Origin: Mucilaginibacter sp. OK283
GTDB taxonomy: Bacteria; Bacteroidota; Bacteroidia; Sphingobacteriales; Sphingobacteriaceae
DNA: 64,000 nucleotides
Direction of reading: 5' to 3'
NCBI RefSeq assembly: GCF_900110415.1
Contig: NZ_FODR01000016.1
Coordinates: forward strand, 1-64,000
Shown: positions 23,562-31,737 of the stretch, one piece after another
Numbering within the stretch: position 1 is the stretch's first letter
How the letters are laid out: each line of letters starts with the position of its first letter
Translations under genes and position numbers: made by a program
The notes under the pieces: model-generated
What the model was told of the DNA's origin: nothing
The model's input: only the letters and a program-made list of their open reading frames with translations
Database searches by the model: none

Positions 23562-24365
23562 ATGAAAAAATTCCTGTCTGCATTTTTAGCAATAACTATG
23601 GTTATTGCACTGTTCTCCTGTTCAACAGTGCCACTTACCGGTCGCAAACAATTAAGCCTGGTGGGTGACGCCGAAGTAAATCAATCTGCCGCTGCCAGCT
23701 ACAGCCAACTATTATCAGATCCTAAAACAAAAGTAATTAACAGCGGAACGGATGCCCAACGTGTAAAACGGATAGGCAACAACCTGGCTGTAGCTATTGA
23801 AACCTATCTGAAAAATAACGGCTATGGCGATCAATATACCTTTAAATGGGAGTTTAACCTGATCCAGAGCCCTGAAGTAAATGCATGGTGTATGCCTGGC
23901 GGTAAAGTAGCTGTATATAGTGGTTTACTGCCGGTAGCCAATACCGATGCTTACCTGGCTGTAGTAATGGGCCACGAAATTGGACACGCTATTGCCAGGC
24001 ACTCTGCCGAACGGATTTCGCAGGAAATGTTGGTGCAGGGCGGTGGTGCTTTAGTAGGCGCAGCCACAGCCGATAAGTCACAAGCTACACAATCGGCCAT
24101 AGGTACTTTATACGGGGTTGGTACTCAATTAAAATTATTAAGCTATTCGCGTGCGCAGGAGTCAGAGGCAGATCGTTTGGGATTAACATTTATGGCCATG
24201 GCCGGATATGATCCGCATAGTGCCATCGCATTTTGGCAACGGATGGCTGCTCAGAATAAAGGAGGATCGCCACCCGAGTTTTTGAGTACTCACCCTGCCG
24301 ACGCCACCCGCATAGCCAATATTCAAAACCTTATACCCGAGGCTATGAAGTATTATAAAAAATAG
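23562..24365 (+). CDS. M48-family metallopeptidase, lipoprotein
   Basis: 267 residues. Lipobox L-F-S-C (Cys20); zinc site H138-E-I-G-H142, with the third ligand in the Q-E-S-E-A-D-R-L-G motif. Matches the LoiP/BepA-type periplasmic M48 peptidases that act in outer-membrane protein quality control, but without a TPR extension, so closer to LoiP. Directly behind plsY. Its stop codon touches the next inverted heptamer element. Confidence 0.9.
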   Translation: MKKFLSAFLAITMVIALFSCSTVPLTGRKQLSLVGDAEVNQSAAASYSQLLSDPKTKVINSGTDAQRVKRIGNNLAVAIETYLKNNGYGDQYTFKWEFNLIQSPEVNAWCMPGGKVAVYSGLLPVANTDAYLAVVMGHEIGHAIARHSAERISQEMLVQGGGALVGAATADKSQATQSAIGTLYGVGTQLKLLSYSRAQESEADRLGLTFMAMAGYDPHSAIAFWQRMAAQNKGGSPPEFLSTHPADATRIANIQNLIPEAMKYYKK

Positions 24366-24487
24366 TGAATGGTGAGAGGTGAGTGGTGAATAGTGAGTAG
24401 TTAGTTGAAATACATTCAATAGCTGTTAATTCACTACTCACCGCTCACAACTGACCACTCACCAATTCACCGCTCACCCCTCACCAA
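24366..24487. repeat. Inverted heptamer-repeat element (GAGTRGT type)
   Basis: Left arm (24366-24402) is built from GGTGAGT, GGTGAAT and AGTGAGT words; the right arm (24429-24487) from the complement (ACTCACC, GCTCACA, ACTGACC). The centre of about 27 bp is unrelated. The element fills the entire spacer from the M48 stop (24365) to the next ATG (24489), leaving no independent promoter or leader. Confidence 0.9.
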
Positions 24488-24488
24488 A

Positions 24489-25214
24489 ATGCCCAAACCG
24501 CAATTCTTAAAAGCGCAATGGAAAAACCTGGTAATGATAAATTACGAGGTGGATCCCACTATTCTTGATCCCTATTTACCACCCGGCACCGAACTTGACT
24601 TATGGCAGGGCAAAGCATTGGTGAGTATGGTAGGCTTTATGTTTTTAGATACAAAGGTGCTTGGCATCAAATGGCCATGGCATGTAGATTTTGAGGAGGT
24701 GAATCTTCGTTTTTATGTAAAGCACTTTAACGGAACAGAATGGAAGCGCGGGGCCGTTTTTGTAAGTGAAATAGTACCTAAGCCAATAATAGCAGTTATT
24801 GCAAATAATTTATACAAAGAGCATTATAGCGCCATGCCCATGCGCCACAGCGTACTGGAGGCCGGAGATTATACTCAATTTTTATACGAGTGGAAGTTTA
24901 AAGGCAAATGGAATAAGCTTGGCGCAACCGCCAGCAATCAATTACTGGATATACAACCCGGTAGTAGCGAAGAATTTATTTTCGAGCATTATTGGGGATA
25001 TAATAAACTTTCGGCCACAACCACTATGGAATACCAGGTTGAACATGTGTCGTGGCAAACTGGCAAGGTTAAAGGTTATATTTTTGAAGCTGATGTGGCA
25101 GGGCTATATGGCGAAGCATTTAAACCTTATTTAGAGAAAGAGCCGGTTTCGGCTTTTTTTGCCGTTGGATCGGATATTAGGGTGAGGATGGGAGATAAGA
25201 TTGTGGTAAAATAG
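24489..25214 (+). CDS. DUF2071 (YqjF-like) protein
   Basis: 241 residues matching DUF2071: F-L-x-A-x-W-x-N-L-V-M-I-N-Y-E-V at the N-terminus, L-P-P-G-T-E-L-D-L-W-x-G, V-N-L-R-F-Y-V, and F-A-V-G-S near the C-terminus. The fold is an acetoacetate-decarboxylase-like beta-cone; no catalytic Lys can be claimed. Function unknown. The start codon directly follows a repeat element. Confidence 0.85.
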   Translation: MPKPQFLKAQWKNLVMINYEVDPTILDPYLPPGTELDLWQGKALVSMVGFMFLDTKVLGIKWPWHVDFEEVNLRFYVKHFNGTEWKRGAVFVSEIVPKPIIAVIANNLYKEHYSAMPMRHSVLEAGDYTQFLYEWKFKGKWNKLGATASNQLLDIQPGSSEEFIFEHYWGYNKLSATTTMEYQVEHVSWQTGKVKGYIFEADVAGLYGEAFKPYLEKEPVSAFFAVGSDIRVRMGDKIVVK

Positions 25215-25227
25215 TAAAGTTCGGATA

Positions 25228-26490
25228 CTATCCTCCCAAAACCTCCAGCACCGCCTTGGCTTTCAATAAACATTCCTCATATTCCTTCTCTGCGTCGGCA
25301 TGGTAGGTAATAGCACTCCCTGCATGGAATGATAAGTATCCGTTATCAGCGTTGTATAGCAGCGATCTGATTACTACGTTAAAATCAAAGTCATCATCCG
25401 GAGCAAAGTAGCCTACCGCGCCGGAGTAAACGCCGCGCTTACTTCGTTCGTATTGTTCCATCAATTGCATGGCGCTTATTTTAGGCGCACCGGTCATGCT
25501 GCCCATGGGGAAAGTGTTTTTAATGGCTTGTATTGCAGATAAGTCGTCACGTAACTCACATACTACGGTTGAGATCATCTGGTGTACCTGGCGGAAGCTG
25601 TGAATGCCGAAAAGTTCTTCAGTTTTAACCGTTCCCTGTTTTGCCGATTTGGTAAGGTCGTTACGTACAAGGTCAACAATCATTACATTTTCCTGTAGTT
25701 CTTTAGGATGGTTTCGTAGTTCCTGTTTAACCAGTTCATCTTCCTCTAAATCATCATGCCTTTTGGCCGTGCCCTTGATGGGCTGCGATATGAGTTTACT
25801 GCCTCGTTTTGCTAAAAAGCGTTCGGGCGAGGCGCCCAATATGTAATTGTTTTTCCACTTAAAAAAAGTGGAAAACGGATTTGGGGAAACACTATTAAGC
25901 TGCGTAAATACGCTCAAAGGATCAATATGTACATCTTCAGCATAAAACTCCTGACAAAAATTGGTTACATAAATATCGCCCCGTGTAATATGTTTCTGGA
26001 TGGCGGTTACGGCATCAATATATTCCTGTTTTGTAAACCTGCTTTTTAAATTTATTGACGGCTCATCACCATTCGTAATTGGCTCCTGCTCATCAATACA
26101 GCTAAAAACATGTTTAGGCTCATCGCTAATAATCTCCGCTTTATTGCCTTTGATAATAATCAGGTGTACCGGCGCAAAAAAATACAGATCTGGAAAGTTG
26201 AGGCCATCTAAGTTTTGTGAGGATAATTTTTCCACCTCGTTTTTCAGATCGTAGCCCAAAAAACCACAAAGCCAACCGGGATTATCTGCACGAAAGTTTT
26301 GTAAGTCACCAAACGCAGAACCTGCGCTTGCTTTTATTTGTGCCTTGCTGCCAATGGCTATCAGTGTGTCAAATTTGGTGTAGGGGTCATCAAAACCATT
26401 CGAGTCAAGGTAGCATACCCAATTATATGATGATGCCCACTGCAGGGCTTTAAGCTTGAAATTTTGCAGATCATCTACCTGTACTATCAC
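25228..26490 (-). CDS. pabB: Aminodeoxychorismate synthase component I
   Basis: 420 residues of the chorismate-utilising enzyme family. The P-I-K239-G-T signature (Lys where TrpE has Ala) points to aminodeoxychorismate synthase rather than anthranilate synthase. Also visible: M-I-V-D-L-V-R-N-D, F-P-M-G-S-M-T-G-A-P-K and the C-terminal G-S-A-I-T-Y-H-A-D. Converts chorismate to 4-amino-4-deoxychorismate for folate. The class IV aminotransferase at 44.5 kb could supply the next (PabC) step. Start is GTG, four bases from a -7 element. Confidence 0.92.
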   Translation of the reverse strand: MIVQVDDLQNFKLKALQWASSYNWVCYLDSNGFDDPYTKFDTLIAIGSKAQIKASAGSAFGDLQNFRADNPGWLCGFLGYDLKNEVEKLSSQNLDGLNFPDLYFFAPVHLIIIKGNKAEIISDEPKHVFSCIDEQEPITNGDEPSINLKSRFTKQEYIDAVTAIQKHITRGDIYVTNFCQEFYAEDVHIDPLSVFTQLNSVSPNPFSTFFKWKNNYILGASPERFLAKRGSKLISQPIKGTAKRHDDLEEDELVKQELRNHPKELQENVMIVDLVRNDLTKSAKQGTVKTEELFGIHSFRQVHQMISTVVCELRDDLSAIQAIKNTFPMGSMTGAPKISAMQLMEQYERSKRGVYSGAVGYFAPDDDFDFNVVIRSLLYNADNGYLSFHAGSAITYHADAEKEYEECLLKAKAVLEVLGG

Positions 26491-26494
26491 CCTG

Positions 26495-26502
26495 CAAAAA
26501 TA
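26495..26502 (-). promoter_or_regulatory. TAnnTTTG -7 element, pabB
   Basis: TATTTTTG on the minus strand, ending 4 bp before the GTG start of pabB; predicts a leaderless message. Confidence 0.55.
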
Positions 26503-26515
26503 ACCAAGTAAATGA

Positions 26516-26541
26516 AAAAAGACCGGGTAACCGGCCTTTTT
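26516..26541 (-). terminator. Terminator of the Fur-purA operon
   Basis: On the minus strand AAAGGCCGG / CCGGTCTTT forms a 9-bp stem (one G-T pair) with loop TTAC, followed by T residues. It lies 46 bp past the purA stop. Confidence 0.75.
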
Positions 26542-26586
26542 AACATATGAAGTTAAGTTTGTGTCGACACAAACTTAAAGGTTGTG

Positions 26587-27864
26587 TTAGTGCAATACCA
26601 AAGTCTGTTTCCTGTCGGGGCCTACAGATAAATATTTTACCGGTACGCCTAACTCTGCCTCCAGATAGTCGATGTATGATTGCAGCTTGGCAGGTATTTC
26701 AGATAACTCGGTAATACCTGTTAAATCTTCGTTCCAGCCATCAATTTCCTTCAAAACCGGCACCGGGCTTACCGAGCAGATATCATAAGGCATGTAATCA
26801 ATAGTTTCGCCTAAATAGTTGTAGTGGGTACAAGCGTAAATTTTATCAAAACCGCTTAATACATCAGCTTTAGTCATTACCAGTTGGGTAACGCCATTAA
26901 GCATTATAGCGTATTTTAAAGCCGGCAGATCAATCCATCCGGTACGGCGGGGCCTGCCTGTGGTTGCGCCAAATTCGTGGCCTATACGGCGTAACTCTTC
27001 GCCTGTTTCGTCTTCCAGTTCGGTAGGGAAGGGGCCGCCCCCAACACGGGTACAATAAGCTTTAAAAATACCTATCACATCGCCAATTTGCTGTGGAGCT
27101 ATTCCTAAACCGGTGCATGCACCGGCCGCTGTAGTATTTGACGAAGTAACAAACGGGTAACTTCCAAAATCAATATCCAGCATGGCCCCCTGAGCGCCTT
27201 CTGCTAAAACTTTTTTGCCTTTTTTAATATAGTCGTTCACCAGGTGCTCCGAATCAACTAATGGGAATTGTTTGAGAAAATCAATAGCTTCAAAAAACAA
27301 TTGCTCACGTTCAGAAAAATCGGCAACCTCGCCGTACATGGCGGTAAGCATTGCCGTATGTTTGTCAACCAGTTTCTGGTAACGCTCTTTAAAATCGGGC
27401 AGAGTGATATCGCCTATACGCAACCCGTTCCTGCCGGTTTTATCCATATAAGTAGGACCGATACCTTTTAAAGTCGATCCGATTTTACCCTCGCCCATTT
27501 TCTTTTCAGATGCAGCATCAAGCAGTTGATGGGTAGGTAGTATCAGGTGTGCTTTTTTGGCAATTAGCAGGTTCTTTTTTGCCAGCAGGTCGTGTCCTGC
27601 ATCTTTAAGTTTATCTATTTCCTTTTTAAGGGTGATAGGGTCAATCACTACGCCATTACCAATAAGGTTCATGGTGTTTTCAAAAAATATACCTGAAGGA
27701 ATAGTATTCAACACGAATTTTTTACCATCGAACTCCAAAGTATGCCCGGCATTAGGGCCGCCCTGGAAACGTGCAATCAGGTCATAACCTGCGCTAAGCA
27801 CATCAACAATTTTTCCTTTACCTTCATCGCCCCATTGGAGGCCTAATAATACGTCAACAGCCAT
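26587..27864 (-). CDS. purA: Adenylosuccinate synthetase
   Basis: 425 residues. GTP-binding G-L-Q-W-G-D-E-G-K-G-K at the N-terminus, the I-G-P-T-Y-M-D-K and E-G-A-Q-G-A-M-L-D motifs, and T-G-R-P-R-R-T-G-W in the IMP site. Joins IMP and aspartate in AMP synthesis. The ATG overlaps the stop of the AbiEii-like gene by one base (TAATG), so purA is last in the Fur-family - DUF6922 - AbiEii - purA operon and may depend on translation of the toxin gene. Confidence 0.97.
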   Translation of the reverse strand: MAVDVLLGLQWGDEGKGKIVDVLSAGYDLIARFQGGPNAGHTLEFDGKKFVLNTIPSGIFFENTMNLIGNGVVIDPITLKKEIDKLKDAGHDLLAKKNLLIAKKAHLILPTHQLLDAASEKKMGEGKIGSTLKGIGPTYMDKTGRNGLRIGDITLPDFKERYQKLVDKHTAMLTAMYGEVADFSEREQLFFEAIDFLKQFPLVDSEHLVNDYIKKGKKVLAEGAQGAMLDIDFGSYPFVTSSNTTAAGACTGLGIAPQQIGDVIGIFKAYCTRVGGGPFPTELEDETGEELRRIGHEFGATTGRPRRTGWIDLPALKYAIMLNGVTQLVMTKADVLSGFDKIYACTHYNYLGETIDYMPYDICSVSPVPVLKEIDGWNEDLTGITELSEIPAKLQSYIDYLEAELGVPVKYLSVGPDRKQTLVLH

Positions 27865-28496
27865 TAATTTCTAATATTTCTATAATAATCGTCAAATGCT
27901 TTCACGATGGTGGTTTTTACTTTATCCCAGGTCGTACCATCTAATGACTCGGGAGATATTGTATTTTCGGCGTCAGCGAAGTAAATCACTGATCTTATGA
28001 CCGCAAAGGTATCATCATATGTATATCTATCATGATAAAATTGAAAAAGATTTTCGAATGTGTAAAACTCCAAAAGTTTGGCGATGTCCCAGAAATCCTT
28101 TTTAACACCTCTGCCTTTCACAGCGTTGAGCTTCAAAGCTATCAAATCTTTGGTATCGGCAAACGGTATATTGTCTATAAATTGGATGGGGTTTAAAAAA
28201 GGATCTCTTACTGAAACAAAATCGACCTTTACGTCCTGAATGATACACTGATAGATTGATTTAGTTCTGTCATTTACAGTGTTAATACGGCCAAAATTAT
28301 CTTCAAGGGTTTCTATTAAAACGTCTTTTTCAAGAGGTCGGTCTGAAAAAAAATCGAGATCTATTGATTTTCTATGGCCATATAACAGAGAAAGTGCTGT
28401 GTCGCCAACCAACCTGAATTGTTTTAATTCAGGCAATGAAACAATTTTTCTTAAAAGTTCCAGTGTTGCTGGTTCAACTGTTTCTTCTCGTAACAT
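27864..28496 (-). CDS. AbiEii/MenT-like nucleotidyltransferase toxin
   Basis: 210 residues of the AbiEii/AbiGii (DUF1814) family. Motif I reads G31-D-T where GGT is usual; motif II is G-H-R-K-S-I-D46-L-D48-F-F with both metal Asp residues; motif III is D-L-I-A-L-K-L, followed by K-K-D-F-W-D-I. These proteins transfer nucleotides, in MenT to tRNA acceptor ends, and act as type IV or II toxins or phage-abortive factors. The start lies 46 bp inside the upstream DUF6922 gene, and the stop overlaps the purA start. The G-to-D change in motif I could lower activity. Confidence 0.85.
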   Translation of the reverse strand: MLREETVEPATLELLRKIVSLPELKQFRLVGDTALSLLYGHRKSIDLDFFSDRPLEKDVLIETLEDNFGRINTVNDRTKSIYQCIIQDVKVDFVSVRDPFLNPIQFIDNIPFADTKDLIALKLNAVKGRGVKKDFWDIAKLLEFYTFENLFQFYHDRYTYDDTFAVIRSVIYFADAENTISPESLDGTTWDKVKTTIVKAFDDYYRNIRN

Positions 28497-28744
28497 TTAA
28501 AGTCGGTAGGTGTTACCTTAAACAAGGTACAGCAAAAGTTTATGCTCATATCTGAAAGCCATAAAGCCTGCAAAGCCAGTTTGCCTACTTTATCAAACCC
28601 ATAAAACTTAATCAGGTTATTAAAATCTTGTTCTTTGCCACGTTCTAAAACCTTTTCCACAACATGCGCCGCATTCTTTTCATAGTCAATACTATCCATA
28701 TCCACATCCCAAAATGCCTGTTTGCTTAAAATAGGTTTGTCCAT
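28451..28744 (-). CDS. DUF6922-like partner of the AbiEii toxin (antitoxin candidate)
   Basis: 97 residues from the ATG at 28744 (M-D-K-P-I-L-S); the longer start at 28765 lies inside the Fur-family gene. F-W-D-V-D and D-Y-E-K-N-A-A-H-V-V-E-K-V-L-E-R-G near the N-terminus, and F-Y-G-F-D-K-V after, match small proteins usually encoded just before AbiEii genes in this phylum. Overlap with the toxin gene (46 bp) and the 2-bp gap to the Fur-family stop indicate translational coupling. Antitoxin role is inferred from pairing. Confidence 0.75.
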   Translation of the reverse strand: MDKPILSKQAFWDVDMDSIDYEKNAAHVVEKVLERGKEQDFNNLIKFYGFDKVGKLALQALWLSDMSINFCCTLFKVTPTDFKCYEKKQLNQQHWNF

Positions 28745-28746
28745 GA

Positions 28747-29214
28747 TTATACCCTTCTGTCGCAATTGCCCTCACGTAATTTGGCACAGTTACCATAAAG
28801 GTTTAGCGAGTGGTGTTTAATATCGAATTTTAAAATGTCGCCCATCATGCTCTGAATCTGCTGAATCCGCGGATCGCAAAACTCCACTACTTTACCGCAG
28901 TCGATGCAAATGATGTGGTCATGCTGTTTGTAGCCGTATGATTTCTCAAACTGGGCCATGTTTTTGCCAAACTGGTGTTTGGTTACCAGGTCGCATGACA
29001 CCAACAGTTCAAGCGTGTTATATACCGTTGCACGACTAACGCGGTATTTTTTATTTTTCATGTGGATATAAAGAGATTCCACATCAAAGTGATCTGAGCG
29101 CGAGTAAATTTCTTCGAGTATTGCAAAACGCTCCGGCGTTTTGCGCAGGTTTTTATTCTCAAGGTAAGCCTCAAAAATTTTTTTAACCAATGCTATAGTA
29201 TCCGGTTGGGGCAT
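28747..29214 (-). CDS. Fur-family transcriptional regulator
   Basis: 155 residues: N-terminal winged helix (L-R-K-T-P-E-R-F-A-I-L-E-E-I, V-S-R-A-T-V-Y-N-T-L-E-L-L) and a C-terminal dimer/metal domain with H-D-H-I-I-C-I-D-C-G-K (CxxC) and a second Cys pair in N-C-A-K-L-R-E-G-N-C. Fur, Zur and PerR cannot be separated by eye. First gene of the purA operon, with a TAACTTTG -7 element 19 bp before the ATG, so the toxin-antitoxin pair and purA may come under its autoregulation. Confidence 0.9.
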   Translation of the reverse strand: MPQPDTIALVKKIFEAYLENKNLRKTPERFAILEEIYSRSDHFDVESLYIHMKNKKYRVSRATVYNTLELLVSCDLVTKHQFGKNMAQFEKSYGYKQHDHIICIDCGKVVEFCDPRIQQIQSMMGDILKFDIKHHSLNLYGNCAKLREGNCDRRV

Positions 29215-29232
29215 AATGGTCTGTTAAGCAGG

Positions 29233-29240
29233 CAAAGTTA
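29233..29240 (-). promoter_or_regulatory. TAnnTTTG -7 element, Fur-purA operon
   Basis: TAACTTTG on the minus strand, 18 bp before the ATG at 29214. Likely drives the whole Fur-family - DUF6922 - AbiEii - purA unit. Confidence 0.6.
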
Positions 29241-29260
29241 TTAATAATTTGGTTAAGATA

Positions 29261-29406
29261 GAGTCAAGAGTCAAGAATCAAGAATTAAGACAAATTTGTA
29301 TTTCGCTTGATGATTCCTTCTTTCATCTGTAATTGGTTTTAAACAAAGATCAAAAAATCAATACCTTTTCTGTCTTGATTCTTGACTCTTAATTCTTGAT
29401 TCTTCC
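29261..29406. repeat. Inverted heptamer-repeat element (GAGTCAA type)
   Basis: Left arm 29261-29291: GAGTCAA twice, then GAATCAA and GAATTAA. Right arm 29371-29406: the complementary TTGATTC, TTGACTC, TTAATTC, TTGATTC words. About 80 bp separate the arms. The right arm touches the rel stop codon (29407-29409). Confidence 0.88.
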
Positions 29407-31629
29407 TCAAGAAGCTTTTTCAATCACCGAATCAAATCTATTGACGCCGGTAACGCCTTTAATAAGTTTTATTTTTTTGATCAGGTTTTCAAGGTGATTG
29501 GTATCGTTTACGTAAACCATTATCGATCCTTCAAAAATACCGTTATCACTATCGACGGTAATGGAGCGGATATTTACCTTAAAATCGGTTGATATTACTG
29601 TGGTAAGTTTATTGATTAACCCAACTTCGTCAATTCCGGTTATTCTTAAACCAGTTAAAAATGCGAGCTCCTGTTGGTTGGTCCAGCGGGCCTTCACAAT
29701 CCGGTAGCCATAATTGGCCATCAGCTTCGCGGCATTCGGGCAATTGGTGCGGTGTATTTTAATGCCATCGCTTACGGTAACAAAGCCAAACACATCATCG
29801 CCGGGGATAGGGTTACAGCAATTGGCCAGTTTATAGTCAATTTTCTGCATATCCTCGCCAATCAGCAGCATGTCGGCGTCTTTCGATTTCAGGTTACGGA
29901 TAAGGTTTTGAACTTGCTCCTGTTCAATTTTGTCCTGGGGCTTGTTTTCAACGTTTTTTTCAAATGCCTGGTATTCTTTCAGGTCCTTCATGTCTATCAC
30001 ACCCTTGGCAATGTTATAAAACAGGTCCTGGGTTGATTGAAGTTTGAAAAAGTAGCTCAGTTTGTGCAGGTTTTCGGAGTTATAAGTGATTTTAAGCGAT
30101 TTCATTTTACGCTCCAATATCTCTTTCCCATCCTCAGCAACTTTACGTTTTTCTTCTTTTAAGGCCGATTTTATTTTGGCTTTAGCCTTTGCAGTAACCA
30201 CAAAATTCAGCCAATCCTCTTTGGGGGTTTGCTTGCCCGAGGTGATGATCTCTACCTGGTCGCCGTTTTGCAGTTTATAGCTAAGGGGCACCAGTTTATG
30301 GTTTACTTTGGCGCCGATACAGCTGGCGCCTACGTCGGTATGTATCTCAAATGCAAAATCCAGGGCTGTGGCATTAAGCGGCAATTGGATAAGCGCCCCC
30401 TTTGGGGTAAAAATAAAAATTTCATCGCTGAACAAATTCATCTTGAAATCGTCGATAAAATCCAGGGCGTTAGTGTCGGGGTTTTTAAGCATATCCCTTA
30501 CCTTTTGAACCCATTGATCAAGCCCGCTATCGGTTGATGATTCCTTGTATTTCCAATGCGCGGCAAAACCTTTCTCGGCAATCTCGTTCATGCGTTTGGT
30601 ACGTATTTGTACTTCAACCCATTGCCCGCGCGGGCCCATAACGGTGGTGTGCAATGATTCGTACCCGTTTGCTTTGGGCGACGATATCCAATCGCGCAGC
30701 CTGTCGGGGTTGGGGCGGTATTGGTCGGTAACTATGCTGTAGGCCTTCCAGCAATCGGCTTTTTCCTGGTCGGGGGCGCTATCTAAAATTATCCTAATGG
30801 CAAAAAGATCATATACCTCCTCAAAAGGGATAGATTTTTTCTTCATCTTATTCCAAATGGAGTGGATAGATTTTGGCCTGCCAAACACATCGGCATGAAT
30901 TTCCTGGGCCTGCAGCGCCTTGTTAACAGGTTCAATAAAATCACGGATAAAGCGCTCGCGTTCAGCTTTCTTCTCGTTCAGCTTCTTTTTGATGAACTGG
31001 TAAGTCTCGCGCTCCATGTATTTCATGGATAGGTCTTCCAGTTCAGATTTTATAGCATATAAACCCAGCCTGTGTGCCAGGGGGGCATACAGGTAAACGG
31101 TTTCTGACGATAGTTTAAGCTGCTTATCGCGCGGCATAAACTCCATGGTGCGCATATTATGCAGCCTATCGGCCAGTTTTATGAGTATTACCCGTACGTC
31201 ATCGGCCAGGGTAAGCAGCATTTTACGGAAGTTCTCGGCCTGTAACGAGCTGTTGGTATCAAATACGCCCGATATTTTAGTTAAACCGTCAATAATTTTG
31301 GCCACCTTTTTACCAAACTCCATCTCAATTTCGTCCAGCGTCATATTGGTATCTTCTACCACATCATGAAGCAGGGCGCATACTATCGATGTAGTGCCCA
31401 GACCAATCTCTTCGGCGGCTATCTGGGCAACTGCAATAGGGTGGTATATATAGGGTTCGCCGCTTTTACGGCGCATATCTTTGTGGCTTTCAAGTGCCAT
31501 GTCAAACGCCTTGCGTATCATGCGTTTATCGCCCTTTTGCAGGGTCGATTTACAGGCGCGCAACAATGCACGATATCTTTTTAGTATCTCATTCTTCTCG
31601 GCTTCCAGATCAATCTCTATCTCTTTCAT
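29407..31629 (-). CDS. rel: Bifunctional (p)ppGpp synthetase/hydrolase, RelA/SpoT family
   Basis: 740 residues with the four expected domains: HD hydrolase (H-P-I-A-V-A and L-L-H-D-V-V-E-D-T intact), synthetase (K-S-I-H-S-I-W-N-K-M, Y-D-L-F-A-I-R-I, E-S-L-H-T-T-V), TGS (F-T-P-K-G-A-L-I-Q-L-P) and C-terminal ACT. An intact HD site indicates hydrolase activity as well as synthesis. Controls the stringent response. First of a leftward run leading to the Fur-family gene, separated from it by a repeat element. Confidence 0.96.
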   Translation of the reverse strand: MKEIEIDLEAEKNEILKRYRALLRACKSTLQKGDKRMIRKAFDMALESHKDMRRKSGEPYIYHPIAVAQIAAEEIGLGTTSIVCALLHDVVEDTNMTLDEIEMEFGKKVAKIIDGLTKISGVFDTNSSLQAENFRKMLLTLADDVRVILIKLADRLHNMRTMEFMPRDKQLKLSSETVYLYAPLAHRLGLYAIKSELEDLSMKYMERETYQFIKKKLNEKKAERERFIRDFIEPVNKALQAQEIHADVFGRPKSIHSIWNKMKKKSIPFEEVYDLFAIRIILDSAPDQEKADCWKAYSIVTDQYRPNPDRLRDWISSPKANGYESLHTTVMGPRGQWVEVQIRTKRMNEIAEKGFAAHWKYKESSTDSGLDQWVQKVRDMLKNPDTNALDFIDDFKMNLFSDEIFIFTPKGALIQLPLNATALDFAFEIHTDVGASCIGAKVNHKLVPLSYKLQNGDQVEIITSGKQTPKEDWLNFVVTAKAKAKIKSALKEEKRKVAEDGKEILERKMKSLKITYNSENLHKLSYFFKLQSTQDLFYNIAKGVIDMKDLKEYQAFEKNVENKPQDKIEQEQVQNLIRNLKSKDADMLLIGEDMQKIDYKLANCCNPIPGDDVFGFVTVSDGIKIHRTNCPNAAKLMANYGYRIVKARWTNQQELAFLTGLRITGIDEVGLINKLTTVISTDFKVNIRSITVDSDNGIFEGSIMVYVNDTNHLENLIKKIKLIKGVTGVNRFDSVIEKAS

Positions 31630-31715
31630 ATATGCTATAGGCGGTATTAATAAGATAAACTTGTAATTGAAAATTATTATTACAGATTATATTAAAATAC
31701 CACAAAAATTTCCTT

Positions 31716-31723
31716 TAATTTTG
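31716..31723 (+). promoter_or_regulatory. TAnnTTTG -7 element, DUF4294 gene
   Basis: TAATTTTG exact match, 14 bp before the ATG at 31738. Confidence 0.55.
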
Positions 31724-31737
31724 TTTTAAGTAAAAAT

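Noticed and set aside
25228..26490. Anthranilate synthase component I (trpE)
   Set aside because: The P-I-K-G-T motif has the Lys typical of PabB, and no trp genes are adjacent.
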